Under the pieces are notes generated by a model that was not told the DNA's origin, did no database searches, and saw only the letters and a list, made by a program, of their open reading frames with translations. Source: an uncultured Lentisphaeria bacterium (GTDB lineage: Bacteria > Verrucomicrobiota > Lentisphaeria > Victivallales > UBA1829). From it: a stretch of DNA of 28,613 nucleotides. The stretch spans positions 1-28,613 of the forward strand of contig CAJMAW010000021.1 of assembly GCA_905211485.1 (NCBI GenBank). The letters run 5' to 3'. The position numbers and the translations under genes were made by a program. Positions 8,420 through 15,827 of the stretch are shown one piece after another; the stretch's first letter is position 1, and each line of letters begins with the position of its first letter.

Positions 8420-9352
8420 ATGAAACAGCTTTTCATTTATGCTCTGACTTTTCTGGCAGTCATGCTGCCCGTGCTCTACTTTGTCATTCTCGGGGAAAAG
8501 GACGAAAAGCCGGATTCTCCTGCCGATTCGGCAGAAGAGGAGAAAAAAAGAAGGGAAAAAGAGGAAACACCCCATCTCTTCCGACTGCTCAAACCCTTCT
8601 CGGATCTGCTGAATACTGTTGGGACAGGCACTCTGCTGCGATATCTGTTTCCCGGGCATAGTCAGAGCCTCCAGAAGAAGCTGGTTTTCGCCGGGCTGAA
8701 ACTGAATCCGGAAGACGTCTACTGCTGCCAGATGATTCTGGGCATTTCAGCCGCCCTGGCGGCGGCGGTGGTGACGGCGCTGCTGGTGGATTCCGAAAAC
8801 CGCATCTCCATTCCGATTGCGGCGCTGATTGCGCTCTGGCTCGGGAGTTCGGTTCCAGGGATCGTGATCGGCAACCGTGCTCAGCAACGCAGGATGGACA
8901 TTCTCCGGGCCATTCCGTATTCAATTGACCTGATTGCCTCGGCCATGCGTGGAGGTCTGGATTTTTCGGCGGCAATCCGATTTTATGTCAAGCTCGGGAT
9001 TCCCGGGCCGCTGACGGATGAATATTCCCAGATGCTCCGGGAAATGGAACTCGGCGTCATCCGGATCACCGCGCTTCAGAATATGGCGGAACGGATCCAG
9101 ATCAAGGAATTCACCTCGTTTGCCGCGGCCATTGCGCTGGGGACGGAACTGGGGGCGCCGCTCACGGAAACGATGGAAATTCAGGGAGAGGAAATGAGGA
9201 AGGCCCGTTTTGCGCTGGCGGAATGCAAGGCTCAGCGAGCGCCGTCGCTCATGCTTCTCCCGATGGCGTTGTTTATTCTTCCCGCAGTGTTCATCATCAT
9301 TCTGACTCCGGTGTTCCTGAAGATGAGGGAAGCCGGGGTCCCGCTGTTCTGA
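8420..9352 (+). CDS. tadC: Tad pilus inner-membrane platform protein TadC
   Basis: This 310-aa T2SS F-domain protein pairs with TadB. An N-terminal TM (about 4-26) is followed by a highly charged Glu/Lys stretch (EEEKKRREKEE), a TM pair (about 99-150), the F domain with SIDLIASAMRGGLDFSAAI and a final TM (about 282-303) near the C-terminus. The segments MLREMELGVIRITALQNMAERI and SFAAAIALGTELGAPL are typical of TadC. The charged insert near residue 35-50 looks lineage-specific. The start lies 6 bases after the tadB stop, so the two are probably translationally coupled. Confidence 0.9.
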   Translation: MKQLFIYALTFLAVMLPVLYFVILGEKDEKPDSPADSAEEEKKRREKEETPHLFRLLKPFSDLLNTVGTGTLLRYLFPGHSQSLQKKLVFAGLKLNPEDVYCCQMILGISAALAAAVVTALLVDSENRISIPIAALIALWLGSSVPGIVIGNRAQQRRMDILRAIPYSIDLIASAMRGGLDFSAAIRFYVKLGIPGPLTDEYSQMLREMELGVIRITALQNMAERIQIKEFTSFAAAIALGTELGAPLTETMEIQGEEMRKARFALAECKAQRAPSLMLLPMALFILPAVFIIILTPVFLKMREAGVPLF

Positions 9353-9379
9353 GGAGGAGAAGGAGGAGAAGAAAAGAGC

Positions 9380-10912
9380 ATGGAAAATCTGCCTTCCAAG
9401 TATAAAATCAAATTCATCGCCGGGGAGCTGGCAGGAAGGACCTTTGCACTTCTGAATTCCGGCACCCGGATCGGCAGGATGCGCGACGCCGAAATCCGTC
9501 CGGGGGGATCGGACATTGCTCCGGAACATATCACACTCATCCCGCAGCAGGATGCTTCCGGAGTGCGTCTGCACGTGCATGAAGAAGCGAGCGCCCGGGC
9601 CAACGGCAACGATCTTTCAGGAGGGGAGGACTGTCTGCTGCAGCCGGGGGCGGAGGTCCGGATCGGCAAAGAACTCACGTTCGTTCTCGAACCCGACGAC
9701 GCTCCTCTCACGAACGCACTTTTTCCCTCCTCCGCAGCCCCGCAACAGGAAGATGACGAGGAAGCGACGGAGGATCCGACGGAAGATTTGTCCGCCGAGA
9801 GTTCCTGTGCCTCCGGGGATTCTCCTGGGACTCCGTCAGCGCGCCATTTTGCCGGGTACACGCGTTACGCCTCCGCGGCGGAGCTCGAAGATCTCCGCAA
9901 ATTCAACCGCAGTCAGAAGCGCCGGAGGAAAATCGTGCTCGGGACAGGAATCACGCTCATGATTCTGATTCTGGCGGGAGGGTATGTATATTCTCGGCTT
10001 CAACTGGAAAATCCGGTCACCTGGCCCGGAGAGGTCTCCGGGATCTACAACGAAGGGGAACACCGGATGGAAATTGAAGACGGGGGAAAATGTCTGGTCT
10101 ATTACCCGAAAATGCAGGCAACAATCGAGAAAAATGAGGGGAACTACTGCGAGATCATGACGGCTCTCGGGAAAAATCTGGACGTTCCTTACCATCTGGT
10201 ATTCACCGTAACCGATGTCCCGAACGGTTTCCGTACCACTCGGAAACAGAGTTTTGATCTCTGGAGAAAAAAGGTTTCCGAAGAAATGGGATTTGCGTTT
10301 CTGGAGGAACCGAAACAGGATTTCTACTGTCCTGAGGAAAACGGATTTCCGTATTACCGTCTTCAATATACGCGCCGGGACAAGAATATCCGCTGGCAGG
10401 GCTATGCCAGCTATATGCGTTATCAGGACAAGGAACTGGTGCTGCTGAGAGAAGTGCCGGTCAGTCACTTCTGGCGTTCCGACCGGGTGCTGCAGAGTTT
10501 CGGCTCCTTTGTCGTCTCGCCGACCATGGCGGGACGTTATTGGGAAATTCCCGAGGAACGGGTGAAAGGAGATTCGACACGTCTGCTGCAGCGCGCGGCG
10601 ATGGAACTCAGAAAACATATCGCCGTCACGGTCTGGGACGATCTCGACGCCATTCTGCGGACCCTCCTCTGCCGCGCTTATGAAAACAACGATGAAGTTC
10701 TGATCTCCGCGGTGACCCCGCTCTGGCAGGATTTTCGTGAAAAACAGCAGGTCTGGTATGCCCAGTGCTGTCTGGCTTATCAGACCTATCAGACCGCGAA
10801 CGACAAGGAGAGCATGAACCGGATCCTCAATGAGTGCCTCAGGCATTTCCCCTCCCCTGACGACTATCGGCATATGAAGATCATGAAAAATATCTGGACG
10901 ATCGAAGAATGA
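9380..10912 (+). CDS. Transmembrane protein with a degenerate N-terminal FHA domain
   Basis: This 510-aa protein has an FHA-like domain (about 8-105), an acidic linker (123-140), a basic stretch (RSQKRRRK) and a single TM (about 184-204), then ~305 residues predicted outside the cytoplasm. The FHA fold signs are TRIGR at 29-33, the A47-P-E-H50 position and ANGN at 74-77. The canonical Ser of the S-x-x-H motif is replaced by Ala47, so phosphothreonine binding may be lost or changed. The C-terminal part has many aromatic residues and no motif I recognise. The topology (FHA inside, domain outside) could relay cytoplasmic signals to the periplasmic machine. Two tandem AGGAGG purine boxes lie between 9352 and 9366. 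The stop overlaps the next gene's start by 4 bases (ATGA), indicating tight coupling. Confidence 0.8.
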   Translation: MENLPSKYKIKFIAGELAGRTFALLNSGTRIGRMRDAEIRPGGSDIAPEHITLIPQQDASGVRLHVHEEASARANGNDLSGGEDCLLQPGAEVRIGKELTFVLEPDDAPLTNALFPSSAAPQQEDDEEATEDPTEDLSAESSCASGDSPGTPSARHFAGYTRYASAAELEDLRKFNRSQKRRRKIVLGTGITLMILILAGGYVYSRLQLENPVTWPGEVSGIYNEGEHRMEIEDGGKCLVYYPKMQATIEKNEGNYCEIMTALGKNLDVPYHLVFTVTDVPNGFRTTRKQSFDLWRKKVSEEMGFAFLEEPKQDFYCPEENGFPYYRLQYTRRDKNIRWQGYASYMRYQDKELVLLREVPVSHFWRSDRVLQSFGSFVVSPTMAGRYWEIPEERVKGDSTRLLQRAAMELRKHIAVTVWDDLDAILRTLLCRAYENNDEVLISAVTPLWQDFREKQQVWYAQCCLAYQTYQTANDKESMNRILNECLRHFPSPDDYRHMKIMKNIWTIEE

Positions 10913-13584
10913 AAAAACTCTTTCAGAAACAGGATAGGAAGACCGGGGATGCGGCTTCATTGCAGAACTCCCCTTCGTCTTCTTCTTCCCCTTCCCTTTC
11001 CTCATCAGACTCATCTTCTTCTCCATCTTCTTCTCCGTCTCCGGCTTCTTCTCCACAGCCAACTTCCCATTCTCCTGCTCCATCAGCCTCCTCCCCGGCA
11101 CTCCCGGAAGAAAAGAAGGAAGAGAAAAAGGAGAATGCCCCCGGCGGGAGCAAGCAACGCCGGGAAGAAGCAGGGGAATCAGAAAAACATCAGGAGAAGA
11201 AAAAAGGGGAAGAAGGAACGGCAGCGGCAGGAGAATCCGGACATATTTCCTCTTCGGGCTCTTCTTCCGTACCTGCCCCCTCCCGCCGTCATGTGCGGCT
11301 TCTGGAATTCCGCTGCCGCGGAAAACTGATTTATTCTGTCAGGAGTGATAAACTGGGAAATGTGGTTCGGATCGGCCGTTCGGAAAAAGACAACGACTGG
11401 GTAATCCCGCCAGAAGACCGGGTTTCCGCAGACAAGCAGGCGGAACTTCGCATCGGGGCGAAGGAAATCCGTCTTCAGGCATGCGGGAAGAACTGTTTCC
11501 ATGTCCGCGGACGGGAGATGACGTCATATGTGCTGAAAGGGAATGACCGCGTGGCCATCGGGGACTGTGAATTGTGCGTCAAACCTGCGGAAACACAGGA
11601 CTCGCGTCCCTGCAACGTGCACAGGCTGGAATTTCTGAACGGACCCCGGGAAGGAGATCTGATCCGCCTGGAAAAGAAAGTCATCCGGCTCGGATCCGCT
11701 CCGGAGAACGACATCGTCCTCCGGGACGACGTTGTCTCCCGCCATCACGCGGAAATCCGCATTGCGGAAAACGGGGAATCCTGGATCCGGGACCTCGGGA
11801 GCGTGAACGGGACCTTTGTCAACGGAGCGAAACTGAGCCGTCAGGAACGCATGCTGATGGATTCCGATGAAATCTCCATTGCGTTTTTCGATTTGATGTT
11901 TCTGGACCGGAATGTCCATCACACCCGTTCCCAGATCGGGAAGAAAATGCTGATCATGGGGGCGACGGTCTTCATCATACTCTGCATTTTCGGTCTTTTT
12001 TATGCAATGACGCCCGAAGCGGCTGAAGTTCTGAACGCGGCAGAGTTCTACATCCGGCGCGCGGACTTCCCCGCCGCACGCAGAATGCTCGACCGGATGC
12101 CGGGGTCCCGGAATTACAAACAGTTTGAGAAATATCATCAGGAACATCTGAAAAACATCGCGAGATATGAAAAAACGCTGGCCTCCTGGAAGGAGTTTCA
12201 GAGTCTTCTGACGAATGCGCAGTGGCAGGACGCGGCAAACTGTTTCGGACGCCTCGAAACCGGGAACCGCTTCGCCTGGAACTGGGAGGACGCCTCGGTG
12301 GATGAACGCATGGCTCTGGTTCGTCATGCGAAAAATCTTCTGGACATCCAGTTCCAGATCCGCACACTCCTCTCTTCCATGGACTCCGACCCAGTGGCAC
12401 TGAAGAAAATGCTCGAAACCATGGACGGTCATTCCGGGGATCTTCTTTCCGGACAGAAAAACGATCCGGAATGGCTGCAGCCTCTGCATCAGGAAATTGC
12501 CCGGCTGCTTGAGGAACTGAAAACGAACTGCGGAATCCTCGATCAGATCACCGGGCTTTTGAATATGCTGGACGGAGAACAGACGGATTTCGGACATCTG
12601 ACAGAAGAATTGGCCCGGTTGCAGTCGATGGCGTCCGGAAGTGTCCGTGTCCGTGCGCAGGATCTTTCCGAAGTACTGCTCCATCTCTCGGAGAACCAGA
12701 AGCAAATTGCCTCCAACGAGGAAGCGCTGAATGCCTTGCGCTTTGATAAAATCCGGAATGACATCTCCTTTGTCACAGCGGATGAATGCATGATCAGTTC
12801 GCAGATTCTGCAGAAACGCAATCAGCTTGTCCAGCGTCAGGGGAAACTGCTCCGAGACATGGGAAACCTGAAATATCTTCTGGAAAAACTCCGGAACGCG
12901 GGAATGAAGGAAAACGGGGAAATCCCGGAAATGGCAGACCGTTTTGCCTCCGCCGAGGTCCTCACCGATCTACTGAAATTCGACTGTCTAAAACATCCCA
13001 TGCCCAATCCGCGCCGCCGCGAACCGGCGGGGCTGTATGACAAAATGTTCGGGATCCGTTTCTTCTATGAAATCATTCAGCAGTCGGCTCTTCTTCAGAC
13101 CAATCTGTTTTCCGGAGACATAATCAACGGACTGGATTTCTATCCGGAATGCATCGCACTTGCAACGCTGTACAGGACAGTAGAGGAAACGACGCTCTGG
13201 CTTTCCCTGAAGGAAAACCAATGGATCCTCAGCGGAGAAGGAGAGGCCGGAAAACTCAAGAAACACTGCGACGCGCTTCTGGCCAGGCGGGCTGCCATGC
13301 TGGAACTTCTGAACAAAACCGCGGAGGCCGCCCCAGGCACCCGAACATATTTTGTGGCAAAGGCAGCCTATTTCTACTTCTCTCCCGCCTCGAGCATTCC
13401 GCAGGAGGAAATGCAGCGCTTTGCGGCGGCCAGGAAGCAGTTCCGCTCCGCCCAGCAGGATCTGCTGGAAGGCTATGATCCGCTTAAACCCGAAGGTGCG
13501 GCGGAAATTGCACGGAAAATCCTTTCAAAAGGCATCCCCGGAGACCCCGTGGTCAACTGGATCTGGAGTCAAAGATATGAATAA
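10909..13584 (+). CDS. Large transmembrane protein with two FHA domains and a helical extracytoplasmic region
   Basis: The 891-aa product starts with a Ser/Pro-rich low-complexity region (20-63), then a charged Lys/Glu stretch (65-105). FHA1 (about 128-226) keeps RIGRSEKDND, but S173-A-D-K176 has Lys in place of the conserved His. FHA2 (about 238-334) keeps NDIVL, S277-R-H-H280 and N305-G in VNGTFVNG, but the Arg after the conserved Gly is Ser263. One TM (about 346-366) precedes ~525 residues rich in Leu, Glu and Gln, probably TPR-like or coiled-coil helices outside the cytoplasm. It is the second membrane FHA protein in the operon and may scaffold the ATPase-platform complex. No enzymatic motif is visible. 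The start overlaps the previous gene by 4 bases. Confidence 0.82.
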   Translation: MKKLFQKQDRKTGDAASLQNSPSSSSSPSLSSSDSSSSPSSSPSPASSPQPTSHSPAPSASSPALPEEKKEEKKENAPGGSKQRREEAGESEKHQEKKKGEEGTAAAGESGHISSSGSSSVPAPSRRHVRLLEFRCRGKLIYSVRSDKLGNVVRIGRSEKDNDWVIPPEDRVSADKQAELRIGAKEIRLQACGKNCFHVRGREMTSYVLKGNDRVAIGDCELCVKPAETQDSRPCNVHRLEFLNGPREGDLIRLEKKVIRLGSAPENDIVLRDDVVSRHHAEIRIAENGESWIRDLGSVNGTFVNGAKLSRQERMLMDSDEISIAFFDLMFLDRNVHHTRSQIGKKMLIMGATVFIILCIFGLFYAMTPEAAEVLNAAEFYIRRADFPAARRMLDRMPGSRNYKQFEKYHQEHLKNIARYEKTLASWKEFQSLLTNAQWQDAANCFGRLETGNRFAWNWEDASVDERMALVRHAKNLLDIQFQIRTLLSSMDSDPVALKKMLETMDGHSGDLLSGQKNDPEWLQPLHQEIARLLEELKTNCGILDQITGLLNMLDGEQTDFGHLTEELARLQSMASGSVRVRAQDLSEVLLHLSENQKQIASNEEALNALRFDKIRNDISFVTADECMISSQILQKRNQLVQRQGKLLRDMGNLKYLLEKLRNAGMKENGEIPEMADRFASAEVLTDLLKFDCLKHPMPNPRRREPAGLYDKMFGIRFFYEIIQQSALLQTNLFSGDIINGLDFYPECIALATLYRTVEETTLWLSLKENQWILSGEGEAGKLKKHCDALLARRAAMLELLNKTAEAAPGTRTYFVAKAAYFYFSPASSIPQEEMQRFAAARKQFRSAQQDLLEGYDPLKPEGAAEIARKILSKGIPGDPVVNWIWSQRYE
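10966..11290. repeat. Low-complexity TCT/TCC-rich then GAA/AAG-rich tract inside a coding region
   Basis: The plus strand runs as pyrimidine-rich TCTTCT/TCCTCC units (about 10966-11095), then switches to purine-rich GAAGAAAAG units (about 11100-11220). It encodes the Ser/Pro then Lys/Glu linker of the double-FHA protein. The mixed units make it a candidate for length change by slippage. Confidence 0.6.
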
Positions 13585-13804
13585 GAAGGAAGGAAAACTC
13601 CATAAGTCCATGCTGAGAAAAAAACGGAGCATTCTGCTGGAATATGTGATCCTGCTCTGTTCGATTCTGCCGCTGGTCTTTGCCGTTTCGGCATCGGTTT
13701 ATTCGCTTTCCGGCTTTGGGGGAGGATCCTTCGGGCCGCTGGGAAAAAGCATTGTGGCGCTGTATCAGCGGATTGTCACCGTGATCTCATTGCCGGTTCC
13801 GTGA
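13577..13804 (+). CDS. Small pilin-like membrane protein
   Basis: This 75-residue protein has a basic N-terminus (MNKKEGKLHKSMLRKKR), then a hydrophobic helix starting SILLEYVILL, with Glu22-Tyr23 placed as in Flp prepilins (Glu at +5, Tyr at +6 after cleavage). If cut as a prepilin, the residue before the cut would be Arg17 rather than the usual Gly. The C-terminus is amphipathic and ends VISLPVP. It could be a minor pilin or a small membrane subunit of the Tad machine. The ATG overlaps the upstream stop by 8 bases and has GGAG about 8 bases upstream. The reading frame remains open far upstream within the double-FHA gene, but that extension is a shadow. A second ATG at 13610 is a less likely start. 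Confidence 0.7.
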   Translation: MNKKEGKLHKSMLRKKRSILLEYVILLCSILPLVFAVSASVYSLSGFGGGSFGPLGKSIVALYQRIVTVISLPVP

Positions 13805-13807
13805 TCC

Positions 13808-14713
13808 ATGAATATAAGCGATCTCAGGAACAGACTCCTCTCCGGCGTCACTTCTGAAGAATGGCCGGAACTGCTGGATAAACTCGATTCAGCGGGTTTT
13901 TTCTCGCTTCCGGAAGAATCTCCGGAACAGTTTGCGCAACGGTTGCTGCTTCTCTCGGGAGAACTGGAAAAACTACGGAGCGGCTCCTCCGTTCTCGGAC
14001 AGCGGACAGCCGCGCTCTTGCAACTCCCCGGGGAGAACATCCGGGAATCCGCCGATCTGACCTGGGCGAAATACCGTTTCCGGGCGGAATGGATCCCCGT
14101 CTGGTTCTCTTCCCGGGAAACAGGATGCTTTTCCGCGGGAATCCTGCTGGAAGTCGACCGGATTCTTCCGCTCATCTTCCTCCATGGCACCTTCGCACGC
14201 AAACAGACAAGAATGGGATACGATGCACAGGAAACTCTGGCCCATGAAATGATCCATGGAGTCCGGACCGCATTCCCGGAATCGGCGTACGATGAATATT
14301 TTCCCTGGCAGATCAGCCGTTCCGGATTCAGGAGAGCGCTGGGAAATCTCTTCCGGAAATGGATTCTGCCCTTCCTCTTCTTCGGCGGAATGGCGCTCAG
14401 CGGTATTCTGGCGGCGCTGAAAGCGGCTTTCCCGGAAAACGTATCCGCGGGGACCGCGCTTGTGCCGCTGATTCTTCCTCTGGGAGTCGTCATCCGGGAA
14501 AGGATCCTGATGAGACGGATGGCAAAAGCGGCACGGAATCTGCGTCTGGCGGGGCTGGAGGCGGAACCTCTGCTGCTGCGTCTTTCCGACAGGGAAATTT
14601 TCAAGATCGCCGCAGCGGACTCTCCCGGAGACATCCTTCTCAAAGGGAATGAATCTATCCGCTGGAAAATGCTTCTGAAAAAATTCCGCATGAAAGATAC
14701 GTCCAATCCGTGA
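13808..14713 (+). CDS. Membrane protein with an HExxH zinc-protease-like motif
   Basis: This 301-aa protein does not belong to a family I can name. Residues 146-150 read HEMIH within ETLAHEMIHGVRTAFPES, a gluzincin-type HExxH motif that usually binds zinc. Glu158 and Glu163 (YDEYF) are possible third ligands. The motif lies in an N-terminal soluble half; two hydrophobic segments (about 186-204 and 215-229) separated by a short loop follow, then a basic C-terminal third. Such an arrangement suggests a membrane-anchored metallopeptidase acting on pilus components or on the envelope. It is the last plus-strand gene of the Tad operon, 3 bases after the small pilin-like gene, and has no clear ribosome binding site of its own, which fits translational coupling. 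Enzyme activity is inferred from one motif only. Confidence 0.72.
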   Translation: MNISDLRNRLLSGVTSEEWPELLDKLDSAGFFSLPEESPEQFAQRLLLLSGELEKLRSGSSVLGQRTAALLQLPGENIRESADLTWAKYRFRAEWIPVWFSSRETGCFSAGILLEVDRILPLIFLHGTFARKQTRMGYDAQETLAHEMIHGVRTAFPESAYDEYFPWQISRSGFRRALGNLFRKWILPFLFFGGMALSGILAALKAAFPENVSAGTALVPLILPLGVVIRERILMRRMAKAARNLRLAGLEAEPLLLRLSDREIFKIAAADSPGDILLKGNESIRWKMLLKKFRMKDTSNP

Positions 14714-14805
14714 CCGGAAGATGGAGGAGTGGAGGGGAGGAGAATATCCGCGCTGTGATTTCCTTTCTTCTCTGCCGTTCTTTCCACCGGCACTCTTTTC
14801 CTCGG

Positions 14806-14827
14806 ACTCCTTTCCCCGGAGTTTTTT
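14806..14827 (+). terminator. Intrinsic terminator after the plus-strand Tad operon
   Basis: ACTCC (14806-14810) pairs with GGAGT (14818-14822) over a 7-base loop and is followed by a run of T (14822-14827). It lies 93 bases past the last plus-strand stop and faces the convergent kinase gene. The stem is short, so efficiency is uncertain. Confidence 0.55.
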
Positions 14828-14894
14828 CTCCGCCCTCTCTCAGTCCTGACGGCGACGGAATCCTGTCATCCTGTCTGAGAGTGATGGGATCCGG

Positions 14895-14935
14895 CCTTGC
14901 GGCGGCGGCAAAGCGGAATGTGTGTTTCCGCAAGG
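14895..14935. repeat. 8-bp inverted repeat between convergent operons
   Basis: CCTTGCGG (14895-14902) and CCGCAAGG (14928-14935) are exact inverted copies around a 25-base loop, just past the kinase stop on the minus strand. It may stabilise or end the minus-strand transcript. No T-run follows on either strand. Confidence 0.4.
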
Positions 14936-14948
14936 ACGGGAAAGAGAA

Positions 14949-15827
14949 TCAATCCGTTTCTCTTTTCTCTTCCACCTCCGGGAAGAGGTTCATGGAATCC
15001 AGTTCGGCAAGGACTTCCGAAGCGCTCCCCGGACGGAGAGAAGCGGAGTGTTCCATCATCCGCCCGAGAAGGAAGGCAAGGTTTTCCGTTGAGGCGGAAC
15101 GCAGGATTCCGATCGGCGGAGACGAACGGTCGGAAAGGATATATTTCAAAGTTCCGGTGAAATCGTTCTTCCCTGGACGGAAGCGTTTTCCCGTCAGGAC
15201 CTCATAGAGAATCAGCGCGAGGCTGTAGAGATCGCTTCTGGCATCGACGGCAGTGGAATCCAGAGCCTGTTCCGGCGACATGTAGGAAGCGGTCCCGAAC
15301 ACATTTCCCGGTGTTTCCGGGAATCCCGGAAGTTTTGCAAGCCCCAGATCCCCCAGACGGAAGCCGCCATCCGGCATCATCCAGATATTCTCGGGCTTGA
15401 CGTCCCTGTGAATGATTCCATGGTCGTGCAGCGTTCTCAGAGCCAGGAGCATTCCACGGAAAAGAAAAAGCGCTCGCTGGAGAGGCAGGATCGGCGTCCG
15501 CGCAAGTGTTCTCCGGAGAGTCCCCCCCTCAGCGTATTCCATGACCGCATAGGGCATTCCCTGAGCCGTTTCCGCATATTCAAAGACCCGGATCAGGTAA
15601 GGACAGGAGGACTGTTCCTTCAGAAAATCCGCCACAGCCGGAAATTCCGCGACGCGGGGATGTTCCCGGCGGAGGAACTTAATGACAAAGGGCAGTCCGC
15701 TGTCAATCCGGAAGGCAAGCCAGGATTCCGAAAGCTGCCGGATCCTCAGGGGACGGATCAGCTGAAAGGAGGAAGCAATCCTCTCCCCGCGGAAAAAGAA
15801 AGCCGTGCTGCAGTCCGCCGGTTTCAT
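14949..15827 (-). CDS. Hanks-type Ser/Thr protein kinase (soluble)
   Basis: This 292-aa protein is a eukaryotic-like protein kinase, transferring ATP phosphate to Ser/Thr of partner proteins in the cytoplasm. Visible subdomains are K50 in PFVIKFLRR, H140-R-D142-V-K-P-E-N147 (an RD-type catalytic loop), D160-L-G metal-binding motif, GTASYMSPEQ activation/APE segment, and DARSDLYSL (D199). The glycine-rich loop at the N-terminus is degenerate (PLRIRQLSES), though all catalytic residues are present. There is no TM or sensor domain, so activation must come from partners. It is the final gene of the minus-strand Tad operon and overlaps the second ATPase by 4 bases. The four FHA domains in the facing operon are the obvious readers of its products. 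This link is an inference from neighbourhood and known kinase-FHA pairing. Confidence 0.93.
   Translation of the reverse strand: MKPADCSTAFFFRGERIASSFQLIRPLRIRQLSESWLAFRIDSGLPFVIKFLRREHPRVAEFPAVADFLKEQSSCPYLIRVFEYAETAQGMPYAVMEYAEGGTLRRTLARTPILPLQRALFLFRGMLLALRTLHDHGIIHRDVKPENIWMMPDGGFRLGDLGLAKLPGFPETPGNVFGTASYMSPEQALDSTAVDARSDLYSLALILYEVLTGKRFRPGKNDFTGTLKYILSDRSSPPIGILRSASTENLAFLLGRMMEHSASLRPGSASEVLAELDSMNLFPEVEEKRETD

Noticed and set aside
9836..12705. Minus-strand open frames of 421 and 393 codons under the FHA membrane protein genes
   Set aside because: Same reasoning: antisense to genes with coupled starts and recognisable domains, with no family features of their own.
13765..14793. Minus-strand 342-codon frame opposite the HExxH protein
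   Set aside because: Ser/Arg-rich shadow; the plus-strand gene fits the operon order, has TM helices and an HExxH motif.
14710..15207. Plus-strand 165-codon frame after the HExxH gene
   Set aside because: Overlaps the well-supported kinase on the other strand and crosses the terminator; no family features.
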